This document shows, piece after piece, positions 50,495 through 58,757 of a DNA stretch of 64,000 nt; within the stretch, counting starts at the first letter, position 1, and each line of letters begins with the position of its first letter. The position numbers and the translations under genes are program-made. Below the pieces are notes generated by a model, which was not told where the DNA came from, did not search any database, and saw nothing but the letters and a program-made list of their open reading frames with translations. The DNA lies in the NCBI GenBank assembly GCA_033765305.1, contig JANRID010000010.1:124001-188000 (forward strand). Direction: 5' to 3'. Origin of the DNA: RDXT01 sp033765305 (GTDB lineage Bacteria; Bacteroidota; Bacteroidia; J057).

Positions 50495-51346
50495 TTAGCG
50501 CCCGAAGACGGCTCCGGGCGTAGCTCCGTAGAATTGCTTGAATTCTTTGATGAAATGGGCCTGGTCGTAATAGCCCAGATCGAAGAAGACCGGGTCTTTG
50601 CGGAGGGTTTGCGTCAGCGGCTGCGCATGCAGCACGTGCTGAAACCGGACCACCTGGCTGAAGGCCTTGGCTGTGCCGCCCACGTACCGTTCAAAATATC
50701 TCCGCAGCTGCCTCGGGCTCAACCCGGTATCCAGCTCTGTCTGCACCTGGAGCACGCCCCGGCGCTGCAGAATCAGATGCAGGGCTGCGGCAAACCTCGG
50801 ATCAACCGCCGGGCTGGGCCGGGAGGCAAGGTAGGACAGGAGGCCCTGGTCGAATTTCGCTGCAATCGCCTCGAAGCGGTCTGCCTGCAGGCTGCTTGTC
50901 TGCGCGAGCTGCTGCTCCAGGCAGGCGGCCAGCGCTTGTGCGACCGCTTCGAGCGGCTCAAACCGTCCGCTCAATTCCTGGGCATCGATCCCGGCCAGGG
51001 CGGGAAAGATGGCTGGGAAGAAGCGGATGCCTGCATAGTGAAACACGTTGCCCAGCGGAACGGCGGTGCAGCGGTCGCAGAACCCCATGACGAAGGTCTG
51101 GCTGGGGTCTTCCAGCGGAAACAGCAGGTCGATACAGCCGTCGGCGACGACGGGATAGGTGTATGGGGCATCGAGCGGCGCCTCGGTCCGAAGCTCCCAG
51201 TAGCAGTGCACGAACGTCCGCAGGGGGGCTGCGGGGAGCTGCTCGCGGTAGACGACTCCTTCTCCCGCCTGCCGCCAGGCAGGCTGAAGCGGGCGGTACA
51301 GCTGCCGGATGGACAGCAGGACATGCAACGGGGTCTGGAGCGGCAT
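50495..51346 (-). CDS. AraC family transcriptional regulator
   Basis: 283 residues. An N-terminal domain of the DUF6597 type (PLRTFVHCYWELRT, VVADGCIDLLFPLED, GIRFFPAIFPALAGI) is followed by a C-terminal AraC double helix-turn-helix from about 190: QVQTELDTGLSPRQLRRYFERYVGGTAKAF, then FFDLGYYDQAHFIKEFKQFYGATPGA. The latter is the diagnostic AraC segment. Targets are unknown; the VOC/TfoX operon next to it is on the same strand but separated by 77 bases. It has a good promoter of its own. Confidence 0.9.
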   Translation of the reverse strand: MPLQTPLHVLLSIRQLYRPLQPAWRQAGEGVVYREQLPAAPLRTFVHCYWELRTEAPLDAPYTYPVVADGCIDLLFPLEDPSQTFVMGFCDRCTAVPLGNVFHYAGIRFFPAIFPALAGIDAQELSGRFEPLEAVAQALAACLEQQLAQTSSLQADRFEAIAAKFDQGLLSYLASRPSPAVDPRFAAALHLILQRRGVLQVQTELDTGLSPRQLRRYFERYVGGTAKAFSQVVRFQHVLHAQPLTQTLRKDPVFFDLGYYDQAHFIKEFKQFYGATPGAVFGR

Positions 51347-51365
51347 AGGATGCGGTGCTGCGGAC

Positions 51366-51396
51366 CGAAGGTACGGAATTTCAGCCTGCGGTGCAA
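51366..51396 (-). promoter_or_regulatory. Promoter of the AraC-type gene
   Basis: Minus strand: TTG (51394-51396), 20 bases, TACCTTCG (51366-51373), identical in -7 sequence to the parB promoter. The gene starts 19 bases downstream. Confidence 0.62.
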
Positions 51397-51476
51397 TGGG
51401 TGCCGGACTTCGTCTGCGGGCTGGCTGGCAGGGTAGTCCGGCGTATCCCCGCGGGCTGCAAGCCTCCGGCAGCGCC

Positions 51477-51507
51477 TTGCGCAGGCCTGCCTATATGCGT
51501 ACGTTTG
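51477..51507 (+). promoter_or_regulatory. Promoter of the nucleotidyltransferase gene
   Basis: TTG (51477-51479), 20 bases, TACGTTTG (51500-51507), a perfect Bacteroidota promoter. The ATG at 51552 is 44 bases downstream. Confidence 0.68.
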
Positions 51508-51551
51508 TACCGGCTTCGGACAGCCGCATGATCTGATCCCCGGCAAGCCTG

Positions 51552-52412
51552 ATGATCCTCTCCGAACATAAGCAGCAGACCCTCGACCGCATGGTCCGCG
51601 ACCTGCAGCAGGTAGAACACGTCGCAGCAGTCGTGCTCGGCGGCTCGCATTGCACCGGAATGGCCCATGCGCATTCCGACCTGGATATCGGAATCTACTA
51701 CCACAGCCAGCAGCCCTTCGACATCGGGCAGATTGCCGCCGTCGCCCGTGCGCACAGCACCGGCGGGGACCCGACCGTCACGGATTTTTACCAGTGGGGC
51801 GCCTGGGTCAATGGCGGGGCCTGGATCGTCACCGAATCGGGCGAAGTAGATCTGCTGTACCGCAATATCGACCAGGTGCGCGATACGATCGGGAAGTCAA
51901 AACAGGGTGTCTGGGAGCAGGATTTTCAGCAGCAGCCGCCATTCGGATTCTCCTCGGTCATCTACCTCGCCGAAACCCACGATTGCATCCCCCTATACGA
52001 TCCGCATCAGGTTATAGAAGAACTGAAGCGGGAAGTCGCCGTCTATCCTCCAAACCTGCAGCGCGCCATTGTGCAGCAGGCGCTGTGGTCGGCAGAATTC
52101 ACCCGCTGGCAGGCCGGCAAGTTTGCCCGGCAGGAGGACCTGTACAATACGGCAGGCTGTGTCACGCGCGCGCTGAAAAACCTGATCGATGCGCTGTTCG
52201 CGCTCAACGGGTGGTATCCCATTGGAGACAAGCATGCCATCCGCCGCATCCAGGAGGCCCCCGTCTGCCCGGACCGGCTGGAGGAGCAGATCGCGGACAT
52301 CGTCTGTTTGGAGCGGCACACCCTCACCGCCCGCACGGAGCAGCTCGGGAGCCTGTTTGCTCAGGTCCGGGCGGCTGCGGGCAGCCTGTATACCCCATAT
52401 TTCGAGCTCTGA
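51552..52412 (+). CDS. Nucleotidyltransferase-fold protein
   Basis: 286 residues. The polymerase-beta-like nucleotidyltransferase motif is complete: VVLGGSHCTGMAHAHSDLDIGIYY (GS...DxD), with a third acidic residue in GEVDLLYR. The C-terminal helical half (about 165-286; CVTRALKNLIDALFALNGWYP, EQIADIVCLERHTLTAR) resembles substrate-binding domains of aminoglycoside-type nucleotidyltransferases. It may transfer nucleotides to a small molecule, RNA or protein; the substrate is unknown. It stands alone with its own promoter. It might also belong to a conflict module, but no partner is visible. Confidence 0.82.
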   Translation: MILSEHKQQTLDRMVRDLQQVEHVAAVVLGGSHCTGMAHAHSDLDIGIYYHSQQPFDIGQIAAVARAHSTGGDPTVTDFYQWGAWVNGGAWIVTESGEVDLLYRNIDQVRDTIGKSKQGVWEQDFQQQPPFGFSSVIYLAETHDCIPLYDPHQVIEELKREVAVYPPNLQRAIVQQALWSAEFTRWQAGKFARQEDLYNTAGCVTRALKNLIDALFALNGWYPIGDKHAIRRIQEAPVCPDRLEEQIADIVCLERHTLTARTEQLGSLFAQVRAAAGSLYTPYFEL

Positions 52413-52522
52413 ATCAGGCTGCCGGAGCGGCAGCGGCGCTGGAGGCTTGCTGCACAGCCGGACCAGGAGGGCAGCCGCATATCCCGATTTTGCGTATCTT
52501 TACGTAGTTAGTTATAGTCGCC

Positions 52523-53518
52523 ATGAAAGATTATACCAAACTGGTCCGCTTCGATTGGTTCGTGAAGTTCATGCTTCGCGACAAATCGAATTTCGAGATC
52601 CTCGAAGGCTTTCTCTCCGAGCTGCTCAAAGAAGACATCCGGATCATCGAGATCCTGGAGAGCGAATCCAACAAACAGACCAAGGAGGATAAATTCAACC
52701 GGGTGGACATCCTCGTGCGGGATGCCAAAGACGAGCGCATCATTGTCGAAATCCAGAATAACAAAGAGTACGACTACCTCCAGCGCATCCTCTATGGCTC
52801 CGCCAAGGCGCTTGCCGAGCATTTGCATGCAGGCAGTCCCTATGCCGACGTCAGAAAAATCATTTCAGTAAGCGTCGTGTACTTCGAGGCCGCGCAGGGG
52901 ATCGACTACATCTATCACGGACAAACGGTATTCACCGGTATGCATCAGCGTGATATTCTGCGGCTTACGGATGAGCAGCAGGAATTGTACGGCAAGCAGT
53001 TCCCGCAGGACCTGTACCCGGAATATTACCTGATCAAAGCCGAAGCCTTCGACGAGCGGATTAAAGACACGCTCGACGAGTGGATTTATTTTTTCAAAAA
53101 CGGCCAGATCAAACCGGGATTCACCGCAAAAGGGCTCGCAAAAGCCAAGAAGAAACTCGATGTAGCGAAGCTTACGCCTGCCCAGCGCCGGAAATACGAG
53201 CGCTACGCAGAATCGCTGCACAGCATCGCCAGCTACAACCACACCCTGCAGAAGGATCTGGCTGATGCACGGAAGGCAGGCTTGGCAGAAGGCAAAGCGG
53301 AAGGCAAGGCGGAGGGCATAGCGGAAGGCAAAGCAGAAGGCAAAGCGGAAGGCAAAGCGGAAGGCAAGGCGGAAGGCATAACGGAAGCGAAATACGAAGT
53401 CGCTGCCAACCTGCTGAGGTCAGGTGCGGATGAGGCGTTTACTGCCCAGGTCACCGGGCTGTCCGAAGCAGATATTCAGGCGGTCCGCCGCCGGATGACC
53501 GGCCAGGATGCCGGGTAA
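52523..53518 (+). CDS. Rpn family PD-(D/E)XK nuclease ('transposase'-like)
   Basis: 331 residues. The PD-(D/E)XK core: a start helix FDWFVKFMLRDKSNFEILEGFL, then RVDILVRDAKDERIIVEIQNNKEYDYLQRILYG with the catalytic D...ExQ residues, and YGSAKALAEHL. The middle (KKKLDVAKLTPAQRRKYERY) matches the Rpn/PDDEXK_2 family; RpnA of E. coli is a DNA nuclease that promotes recombination. Near the C-terminus a run of about eight Ala-Glu-Gly-Lys/Ile units (about 255-288) forms a flexible, expandable linker. These genes occur in many copies in Bacteroidota. No terminal inverted repeats mark it as an insertion sequence. Confidence 0.9.
   Translation: MKDYTKLVRFDWFVKFMLRDKSNFEILEGFLSELLKEDIRIIEILESESNKQTKEDKFNRVDILVRDAKDERIIVEIQNNKEYDYLQRILYGSAKALAEHLHAGSPYADVRKIISVSVVYFEAAQGIDYIYHGQTVFTGMHQRDILRLTDEQQELYGKQFPQDLYPEYYLIKAEAFDERIKDTLDEWIYFFKNGQIKPGFTAKGLAKAKKKLDVAKLTPAQRRKYERYAESLHSIASYNHTLQKDLADARKAGLAEGKAEGKAEGIAEGKAEGKAEGKAEGKAEGITEAKYEVAANLLRSGADEAFTAQVTGLSEADIQAVRRRMTGQDAG
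53285..53386 (+). repeat. 12-base tandem array inside the Rpn gene
   Basis: About 8.5 units of a 12-base motif (consensus GCGGAAGGCAAA) code for A-E-G-K with I or T variants. The units differ by few bases, so recent slippage is likely. Unit number is a multiple of three bases, so length changes keep the frame. Confidence 0.85.
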
Positions 53519-53566
53519 GTCTCCCCATGCGAGGTCAGCAGCTGATCTGATGGCGAAGCATCCGCC

Positions 53567-54628
53567 TCAGTCCGGGCGGTGATGCGGGCTTTCGAGGTAG
53601 TGCCGGCGCAGCAGATCTTCCCCGAAATCGTTGGCCGGATCGCGCCAGACGGCGTGGATGTGGTTGGCCTCGTTCTGCACGTTGTCGTATTCGATGAGCA
53701 GGCGCGGGCCATGGATGCGGTAATAATGCGGCTTGCGGGGCTCCAGCTCGCCCATCCAGGCAAAATACAGGTTTCCGAAGCCTGCGGCTTCGATCTGCTG
53801 CCAGTAGCTTCGGGCCAGCTCCGGCTCGAAGCTGCCGGTATAGACTTCGATGAGCAGGCGCAGCGCCTCCTGCTGGCGGAGGCTCATCGCGGAGGCGGGC
53901 AGCCCCTGGTACTCCGTGAGGGTTACCTTGCGGTCTACAAAGGTGATCAGCTCGTAGGGCGCCTCCCGGCTGATCCAGGCACGGCGCCGCTGGGCGCTGT
54001 CGAGCATGCCCATCAGGGCGCGGCCCAGCTCTTCTTCGGCGCGAAGCACGCGCAGGCCGGTACGGCTGCCGGCGCGCACCTCGCCGGGATTGGCGCCGAA
54101 GAGCGCCGGCGTCAGGGCTACGCCCTGGCGGCCCGCTGCCTGCACATTGAGCGAAAGGTGGTGGCCCTCGAAGCGGAAAGCCCACGGCGTATCCGCCGAC
54201 GGTTTCCCGAAAAAGCTCAGGTAGTACAGCTCAGGATGCCGCCAGCGGTCGTCCGGGGCACGCTGCTCCAGCTCGCGCAGCACCAGTTCGAGCTGCATGA
54301 TCTGCTCCGCACGCGCCAGCCCCGGCTCGCTGAGCACAGCGCCCAGCAAACTCCGGACCAGGCCGCGCTGCTCCGGGCGCATCAGCTCCAGCGGCAGGCC
54401 GGCCCGCTCTTTGGGATAAAAGTGCCAGTTCTGACGCTCGTCCGAGCCGAAGGGCAGCAGCGCGCGGGCGCGCTGGGATTCGTCCAGCGAGGCATAGCAG
54501 GCAGCTGCCGCCTCGACCAGCGCGGGGGAGACCGGAACAGCCTGTCCGCTCCGCGGCGTGAACGCCTGCCACAGCAGGACCGCACTTCCGCAGAGACCTA
54601 AGAGTGCGAGGGTGATGATACTTTTCAT
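53567..54628 (-). CDS. DUF3500 domain protein, exported
   Basis: 353 residues. An N-terminal signal or anchor (ITLALLGLCGSAVLLWQAF). The DUF3500 pattern follows: SLDESQRARALLPFGSDERQNWHFYPKERAGL, RSLLGAVLS, and later GHHLSLNVQ, GLRVLRAEEELGRALM and IEYDNVQNEANHIHAVWRDPANDFG at the C-terminus. The function of DUF3500 is unknown; the conserved His residues of GHHLSLN and NHIHAVWRD suggest a metal or heme site (inference). A TATGTTCG (54690-54697, minus strand) could be its -7 element. Confidence 0.88.
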   Translation of the reverse strand: MKSIITLALLGLCGSAVLLWQAFTPRSGQAVPVSPALVEAAAACYASLDESQRARALLPFGSDERQNWHFYPKERAGLPLELMRPEQRGLVRSLLGAVLSEPGLARAEQIMQLELVLRELEQRAPDDRWRHPELYYLSFFGKPSADTPWAFRFEGHHLSLNVQAAGRQGVALTPALFGANPGEVRAGSRTGLRVLRAEEELGRALMGMLDSAQRRRAWISREAPYELITFVDRKVTLTEYQGLPASAMSLRQQEALRLLIEVYTGSFEPELARSYWQQIEAAGFGNLYFAWMGELEPRKPHYYRIHGPRLLIEYDNVQNEANHIHAVWRDPANDFGEDLLRRHYLESPHHRPD

Positions 54629-54812
54629 TCCGGTATGATATTACGCATTCCGCAGTTTGTTTCATACACAATTTTCTTAGTTTCAACCCCGAACATATGA
54701 TGGGTATTGCACATGCATCATCATAGCCGCCGGCAGCCCCGGACCGTCCCTCAGAAGCAGTTCCGCTGCCGGCAGTCCCTTCAGTACCCGAAAACCTCAT
54801 TCAACTTGCGGT

Positions 54813-56363
54813 ATGGCACAGCATCCCATTGAAGTTCTGCAGCACAAGAATGCAGAGGCCCTGATCGGGGGCGGCGAAAAGCGCATTGCGGACCAGCACA
54901 AGAAAGGCAAACTGACCGCTCGCGAGCGGATCGATTTGCTGCTCGACGAAGGCACCTTCGAAGAAATCGGGCGGCTGGTCATGCACCGGGCGCATGATTT
55001 CGGATTGGACCAGACCAAAATCCCGGGCGACGGGGTGGTCACCGGCTACGGGAAGATCAACGGACGCCTGGTGTATGTATTCAGCCAGGACTTTACGGTA
55101 TTCGGCGGCTCGCTGTCCGAAGCCTACGCCGAAAAGATCTGCAAGGTCATGGACCTTGCGATGCGCAACGGGGCCCCCGTCATCGGCCTCAACGACTCCG
55201 GCGGCGCCCGGATTCAGGAAGGCGTGGTATCGCTCGCCGGCTACGCGGACATCTTCTACCGCAACACCCTCGCCTCCGGCGTGATCCCGCAGATCTCGGC
55301 CATCATGGGCCCCTGCGCCGGCGGTGCCGTGTACAGCCCGGCCATGACCGACTTCATCCTCATGGTCGAAAACTCCTCCTACATGTTCGTCACCGGCCCC
55401 AACGTGGTCAAAACCGTGACGCATGAGGAGGTGACCTCCGAAGAGCTGGGCGGCGCCATGACGCACGCGACCAAAAGCGGGGTGACGCACTTCGCCTGCC
55501 CCAATGAAGTCGAATGCCTCGATACCATCAAGCGGCTGCTGAGCTACATGCCGCAGAACTGCGAGGAGGATCCGGTGCGCATTCCCTATACCGGGACGAA
55601 AAATCAGGCGCCCCTCAAGACACTCAACACGCTGGTGCCCCTCAACCCCAACCAGCCCTACGATATGAAAGAGGTCATCGAACACATTGTGGACGAGGAC
55701 TCTTTCTTTGAAGTGCAGAAGGAATTCGGGGACAACATCATCGTGGGCTACGCCCGCCTCGACGGACGCGCCATCGGCATCGTCGCCAATCAGCCCTCTG
55801 TGCTGGCAGGCGTGCTGGGCATCCGCAGCTCGCGCAAAGCCGCCCGCTTCGTGCGCTTCTGCGACTCCTTCAATATTCCCCTGCTGGTGCTCGTGGACGT
55901 GCCAGGCTTCCTGCCAGGCACCGACCAGGAATGGAACGGCATCATCGTCCATGGGGCCAAGCTGCTCTACGCCTTCTGCGAAGCTACCGTGCCCCGCGTG
56001 ACCGTCATTACCCGCAAAGCCTACGGCGGCGCGTATGACGTGATGAATTCCAAGCACGTGGGCGCCGACATGAACTTCGCATGGCCCAATGCCGAAATCG
56101 CCGTCATGGGCCCGCAGGGCGCTGCCGAGATCATCTTCCGCCACGAAATCCAGGCAGCTGAAGATCCCGCCGCCAAGCTCTCCGAAAAGGTGGCCGAATA
56201 CACCGAGACCTTCGCACACCCCTACCGCGCTGCCGAACGGGGTTATATCGACGAGGTGATCATGCCGGAAGATACCCGGATGAAGCTCATCCGTGCCTAC
56301 GAAATGCTCGAAAACAAGGCGGTGAGCCTGCCCCGCAAAAAGCACGGCAACATCCCGCTCTGA
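54813..56363 (+). CDS. Acyl-CoA carboxylase, carboxyltransferase beta subunit
   Basis: 516 residues, the usual length for propionyl-CoA or methylmalonyl-CoA type carboxyltransferases. Two crotonase-like halves: the first has KGKLTARERIDLLLDEGTF, GGSLSEAYAEKICKVMDLA and GLNDSGGARIQEGV, the second NIIVGYARLDGRAIGIVANQP, LVLVDVPGFLPGTDQEWNG and AYGGAYDVMNSKHVGAD. These are all conserved acyl-CoA and carboxybiotin sites. The biotin-carrier/carboxylase subunit is not adjacent here. It probably makes methylmalonyl-CoA from propionyl-CoA. Expression may start from the 184-base gap upstream, where no good promoter match was found. Confidence 0.93.
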   Translation: MAQHPIEVLQHKNAEALIGGGEKRIADQHKKGKLTARERIDLLLDEGTFEEIGRLVMHRAHDFGLDQTKIPGDGVVTGYGKINGRLVYVFSQDFTVFGGSLSEAYAEKICKVMDLAMRNGAPVIGLNDSGGARIQEGVVSLAGYADIFYRNTLASGVIPQISAIMGPCAGGAVYSPAMTDFILMVENSSYMFVTGPNVVKTVTHEEVTSEELGGAMTHATKSGVTHFACPNEVECLDTIKRLLSYMPQNCEEDPVRIPYTGTKNQAPLKTLNTLVPLNPNQPYDMKEVIEHIVDEDSFFEVQKEFGDNIIVGYARLDGRAIGIVANQPSVLAGVLGIRSSRKAARFVRFCDSFNIPLLVLVDVPGFLPGTDQEWNGIIVHGAKLLYAFCEATVPRVTVITRKAYGGAYDVMNSKHVGADMNFAWPNAEIAVMGPQGAAEIIFRHEIQAAEDPAAKLSEKVAEYTETFAHPYRAAERGYIDEVIMPEDTRMKLIRAYEMLENKAVSLPRKKHGNIPL

Positions 56364-56397
56364 CCGGATCGGAACAAGGACTTCTTACCCGCGAACG

Positions 56398-56423
56398 CCG
56401 GGCCCTCCGCGAGGAGGGTCCGG
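56398..56423. terminator. Bidirectional hairpin terminator between convergent genes
   Basis: CCGGGCCCTCC pairs with GGAGGGTCCGG (one G-T pair) around the loop GCGA. It lies in the 68-base gap between the carboxylase gene and the convergent glycoside hydrolase gene. A weak T-rich stretch (TCTTGTATT) follows on the plus strand. Confidence 0.7.
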
Positions 56424-56431
56424 TCTTGTAT

Positions 56432-57496
56432 TCAGCGCCAGCCTCGGGCCGCGGATTCTGCCGCAAGGCGGTCCCAGGCAGGCTTGCGCCTGCCGCTGCC
56501 CGGCCAGGTTCGCAGCCCCAGCGTCTGGAGATAGGCCGCAAACGCGGCCTCGGCTGGCTGGCCGCGCATCCCGTAGAGCTGCACGTATCCCTCCGTTTCC
56601 GCATCGCTGAGGTCGTGCATCCATAAAAATCCCACGAACATGAGCCGGTCTGCATACCGGTCCCATGCACGGAACGTTTCCTGCACATATTCCGCTTGCC
56701 GCTGTTCCGAACCGCCGCAGGCTTTGCCGCTTGCATAGCCGGTTTCCTCCAGAAACAGGCGCTTGCCAGGGTACCGCTCCGCGACATCGTCCACCACCTC
56801 GCCGATGACGGCCGGGCGGTCCATCGTGAAATCGGGCTTCAGCGGATAGTAGCTGAATACCACCATGTCGGCGTCCGCATGCAGCGCTTCGGCTTGGACA
56901 GCCGATGCGCCGGCCAGCGAGCTGTAGGTGGTCTCGGCGCCGATCGGCAGCGCCGGGCCCCAGAGATTGCGCGCATGGGCCCGTGTCTGCCTGAAGAAGG
57001 CGGTATAAGCCGCCCATTCCTCCGGATGCGCATTCAGATACAGGTCTACCTCGTTGCCGATGATGAGGTTGTTGAGCTCCGCCTGCTGGATCTGGCTGCG
57101 GATGAAGCTCAGCAGGCTGTCAAAACGGGCGATCATCTCCGGATGGTCAAAGGGAAGCCCCATCAGGTCAGCAGGCACCGTCTTGTCCAGCGCAGTAATG
57201 GGCATCAGAAAGAGCGAAACCGGCATATCCGACGCCGAATAGTATGCATCCAGCACCGCCAGCCAGGTGCTGTCATAGACGCGGGGCGACGGCTCCAGGG
57301 TAGTCCAGGCGAATCCCAGCGGCACCACGTCCATGCCGGCGTCGGCCGCCATGCCAAATGCTTCCTGATAGGTCCGCTCCTCGGCAGTGGTCAGGTGGAT
57401 GCCCAGGTGCCGGGCACCCTTGGCAACGGGTTCGGGCTCCTGCGCACGGCAGGCGGACAGCGGCAGCAGCAGGGAAAACCAGAAAAACCGGATCAT
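56432..57496 (-). CDS. Lipoprotein with TIM-barrel glycoside hydrolase fold
   Basis: 354 residues from the ATG at 57496; the longer open frame overlaps the DUF1501 gene and is rejected. It starts with a lipoprotein signal and lipobox LSAC (about residue 18). The barrel resembles GH clan A: FAWTTLEPSPRVYD (strand 2), NLIIGNEVDLYL with the likely acid/base Glu near strand 4, VVFSYYPLKPDF, and FLEETGYASG with the likely nucleophile Glu near strand 7. Both catalytic Glu residues seem present. The substrate is unknown, possibly galactan-like by similarity to GH53. No susCD genes are nearby, so it is not part of a typical polysaccharide locus. Confidence 0.75.
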   Translation of the reverse strand: MIRFFWFSLLLPLSACRAQEPEPVAKGARHLGIHLTTAEERTYQEAFGMAADAGMDVVPLGFAWTTLEPSPRVYDSTWLAVLDAYYSASDMPVSLFLMPITALDKTVPADLMGLPFDHPEMIARFDSLLSFIRSQIQQAELNNLIIGNEVDLYLNAHPEEWAAYTAFFRQTRAHARNLWGPALPIGAETTYSSLAGASAVQAEALHADADMVVFSYYPLKPDFTMDRPAVIGEVVDDVAERYPGKRLFLEETGYASGKACGGSEQRQAEYVQETFRAWDRYADRLMFVGFLWMHDLSDAETEGYVQLYGMRGQPAEAAFAAYLQTLGLRTWPGSGRRKPAWDRLAAESAARGWR

Positions 57497-57551
57497 GGCG
57501 GAATCATTTTCATCATAGACGAAACTCCCCGCCCTCCGGTTGTCCGGGCAT

Positions 57552-58739
57552 TCATACCAGCGCCAGCCGCCCGAAGCGCCCGCGCAGCACAGCCTCGTCA
57601 TCGGCGCCGAGCCAGTCGCGCAGCAGCGAAGCATAGATCTGCCGGAAATCGATCTGCCAGGCCAGATCTCCGTCGTCGAGCGTACGCAGGTCGGGCAGGC
57701 CGTTGAACAGGCCGGGCTTGCGCAGCTTGCCGCCCATCAGAAAGAGGCAGTTGGCCTTGCCATGGTCGGTGCCGTTGCCGGCATTCTGGGCCACCCGCCG
57801 CCCGAATTCCGAAAAGCTCAGCACAAGGGTGTCGTCCAGCAGCCCTTGCTGCCGCAGATCGCGAATAAAGGCCGCCACGGCCTCGGCGTACTGCCCCAGC
57901 AGACGGTCATGCGGCCCGCGCTGGCGCACATGTGTATCGAATCCCGGCACCGAGACGTAATACACCCGCGGCTCGGCCCCGGACAGGATCAGGCTGGCGA
58001 TCAGCTTCAGCTTGCGGCCCAGCTCCTGGGCAGGGTATTCGGCGGCGCTGCCGCGGACCGACAGCCGGCTGCTCAGGTATTCGGCAGAAGCCGTGGTCTG
58101 CGTGAGGGTTTTGTAGAGAAAATCCAGCTCCGATGGGCCCTGCGGCTCCGTGCGGCTCAATGCCTGGATCCACGGATCGCGGGTGCTGCGGGCCAGCTGC
58201 TGCGGGTCGCGGAGGCCCAGACCGCTGATCTGCTCGCCGCGCAGCGCCAGGCTGAGGGTCTCGTCCAGCTCCAGCACCGTGTGCGCGGGCGCGCCGGCGG
58301 CGCAGGCAGCGTCCAGATAGCGGCCCAGCCAGCCGGTCTGCCAGTGCTCGCCGCTGCCGGAGGCGCTGTGCCAGATGTCCATCGAGCGGAAATGCGAGCG
58401 GTCCGGATTCGGATAGCCGACCTGGCTGAGGATGCTCATCCAGCCCTGGTCGTAGAGCTCGCGCAGCGGCGCCAGCGCCGGATTGAACGCCAGCTCGTCG
58501 CTGATCCGAAGCACTTCCCCCGCCGGGATGGCCAGGGCGGGCCGCGCCTGGTAGTAGCGGTCGTCGCGGAAGGGCACGATGGTGTTGAGGCCGTCGTTGC
58601 CGCCGGATAATTGGATGATGACCAGCCGTTTGCTGCCGGGCGGCAGCTGGCCTGGCCCCAGGCGGCGCAGAAAGCCCGGCGTCAGCGCTGAAGCGGAAAC
58701 GAAGGCGGAGAGCTTGAGAAATTCGCGGCGGGAAGGCAT
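57552..58739 (-). CDS. DUF1501 family protein with Tat-like signal
   Basis: 395 residues. The N-terminus SRREFLKLSAFVSASAL is a twin-arginine export signal. The DUF1501 (sulfatase/alkaline-phosphatase-like) fold is visible: LVIIQLSGGNDGLNTIVPF, NPALAPLRELYDQGWMSILSQVGYPNPDRSHF, SVPGFDTHVRQ, LVLSFSEFGRRVAQNAGNGTDHG and an acidic C-terminal strand. This pair of DUF1501 and DUF1800 genes is a stable unit in Bacteroidota and Planctomycetota; the role is unknown. It lies 18 bases downstream of the DUF1800 gene. Confidence 0.92.
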   Translation of the reverse strand: MPSRREFLKLSAFVSASALTPGFLRRLGPGQLPPGSKRLVIIQLSGGNDGLNTIVPFRDDRYYQARPALAIPAGEVLRISDELAFNPALAPLRELYDQGWMSILSQVGYPNPDRSHFRSMDIWHSASGSGEHWQTGWLGRYLDAACAAGAPAHTVLELDETLSLALRGEQISGLGLRDPQQLARSTRDPWIQALSRTEPQGPSELDFLYKTLTQTTASAEYLSSRLSVRGSAAEYPAQELGRKLKLIASLILSGAEPRVYYVSVPGFDTHVRQRGPHDRLLGQYAEAVAAFIRDLRQQGLLDDTLVLSFSEFGRRVAQNAGNGTDHGKANCLFLMGGKLRKPGLFNGLPDLRTLDDGDLAWQIDFRQIYASLLRDWLGADDEAVLRGRFGRLALV

Positions 58740-58757
58740 GGTGCTTGAACGCTTGGG

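Noticed and set aside
52523..53518. Rpn gene as part of an insertion sequence
   Set aside because: No terminal inverted repeats or target-site duplication were found beside it; Rpn proteins are nucleases and the 'transposase' label is historical.
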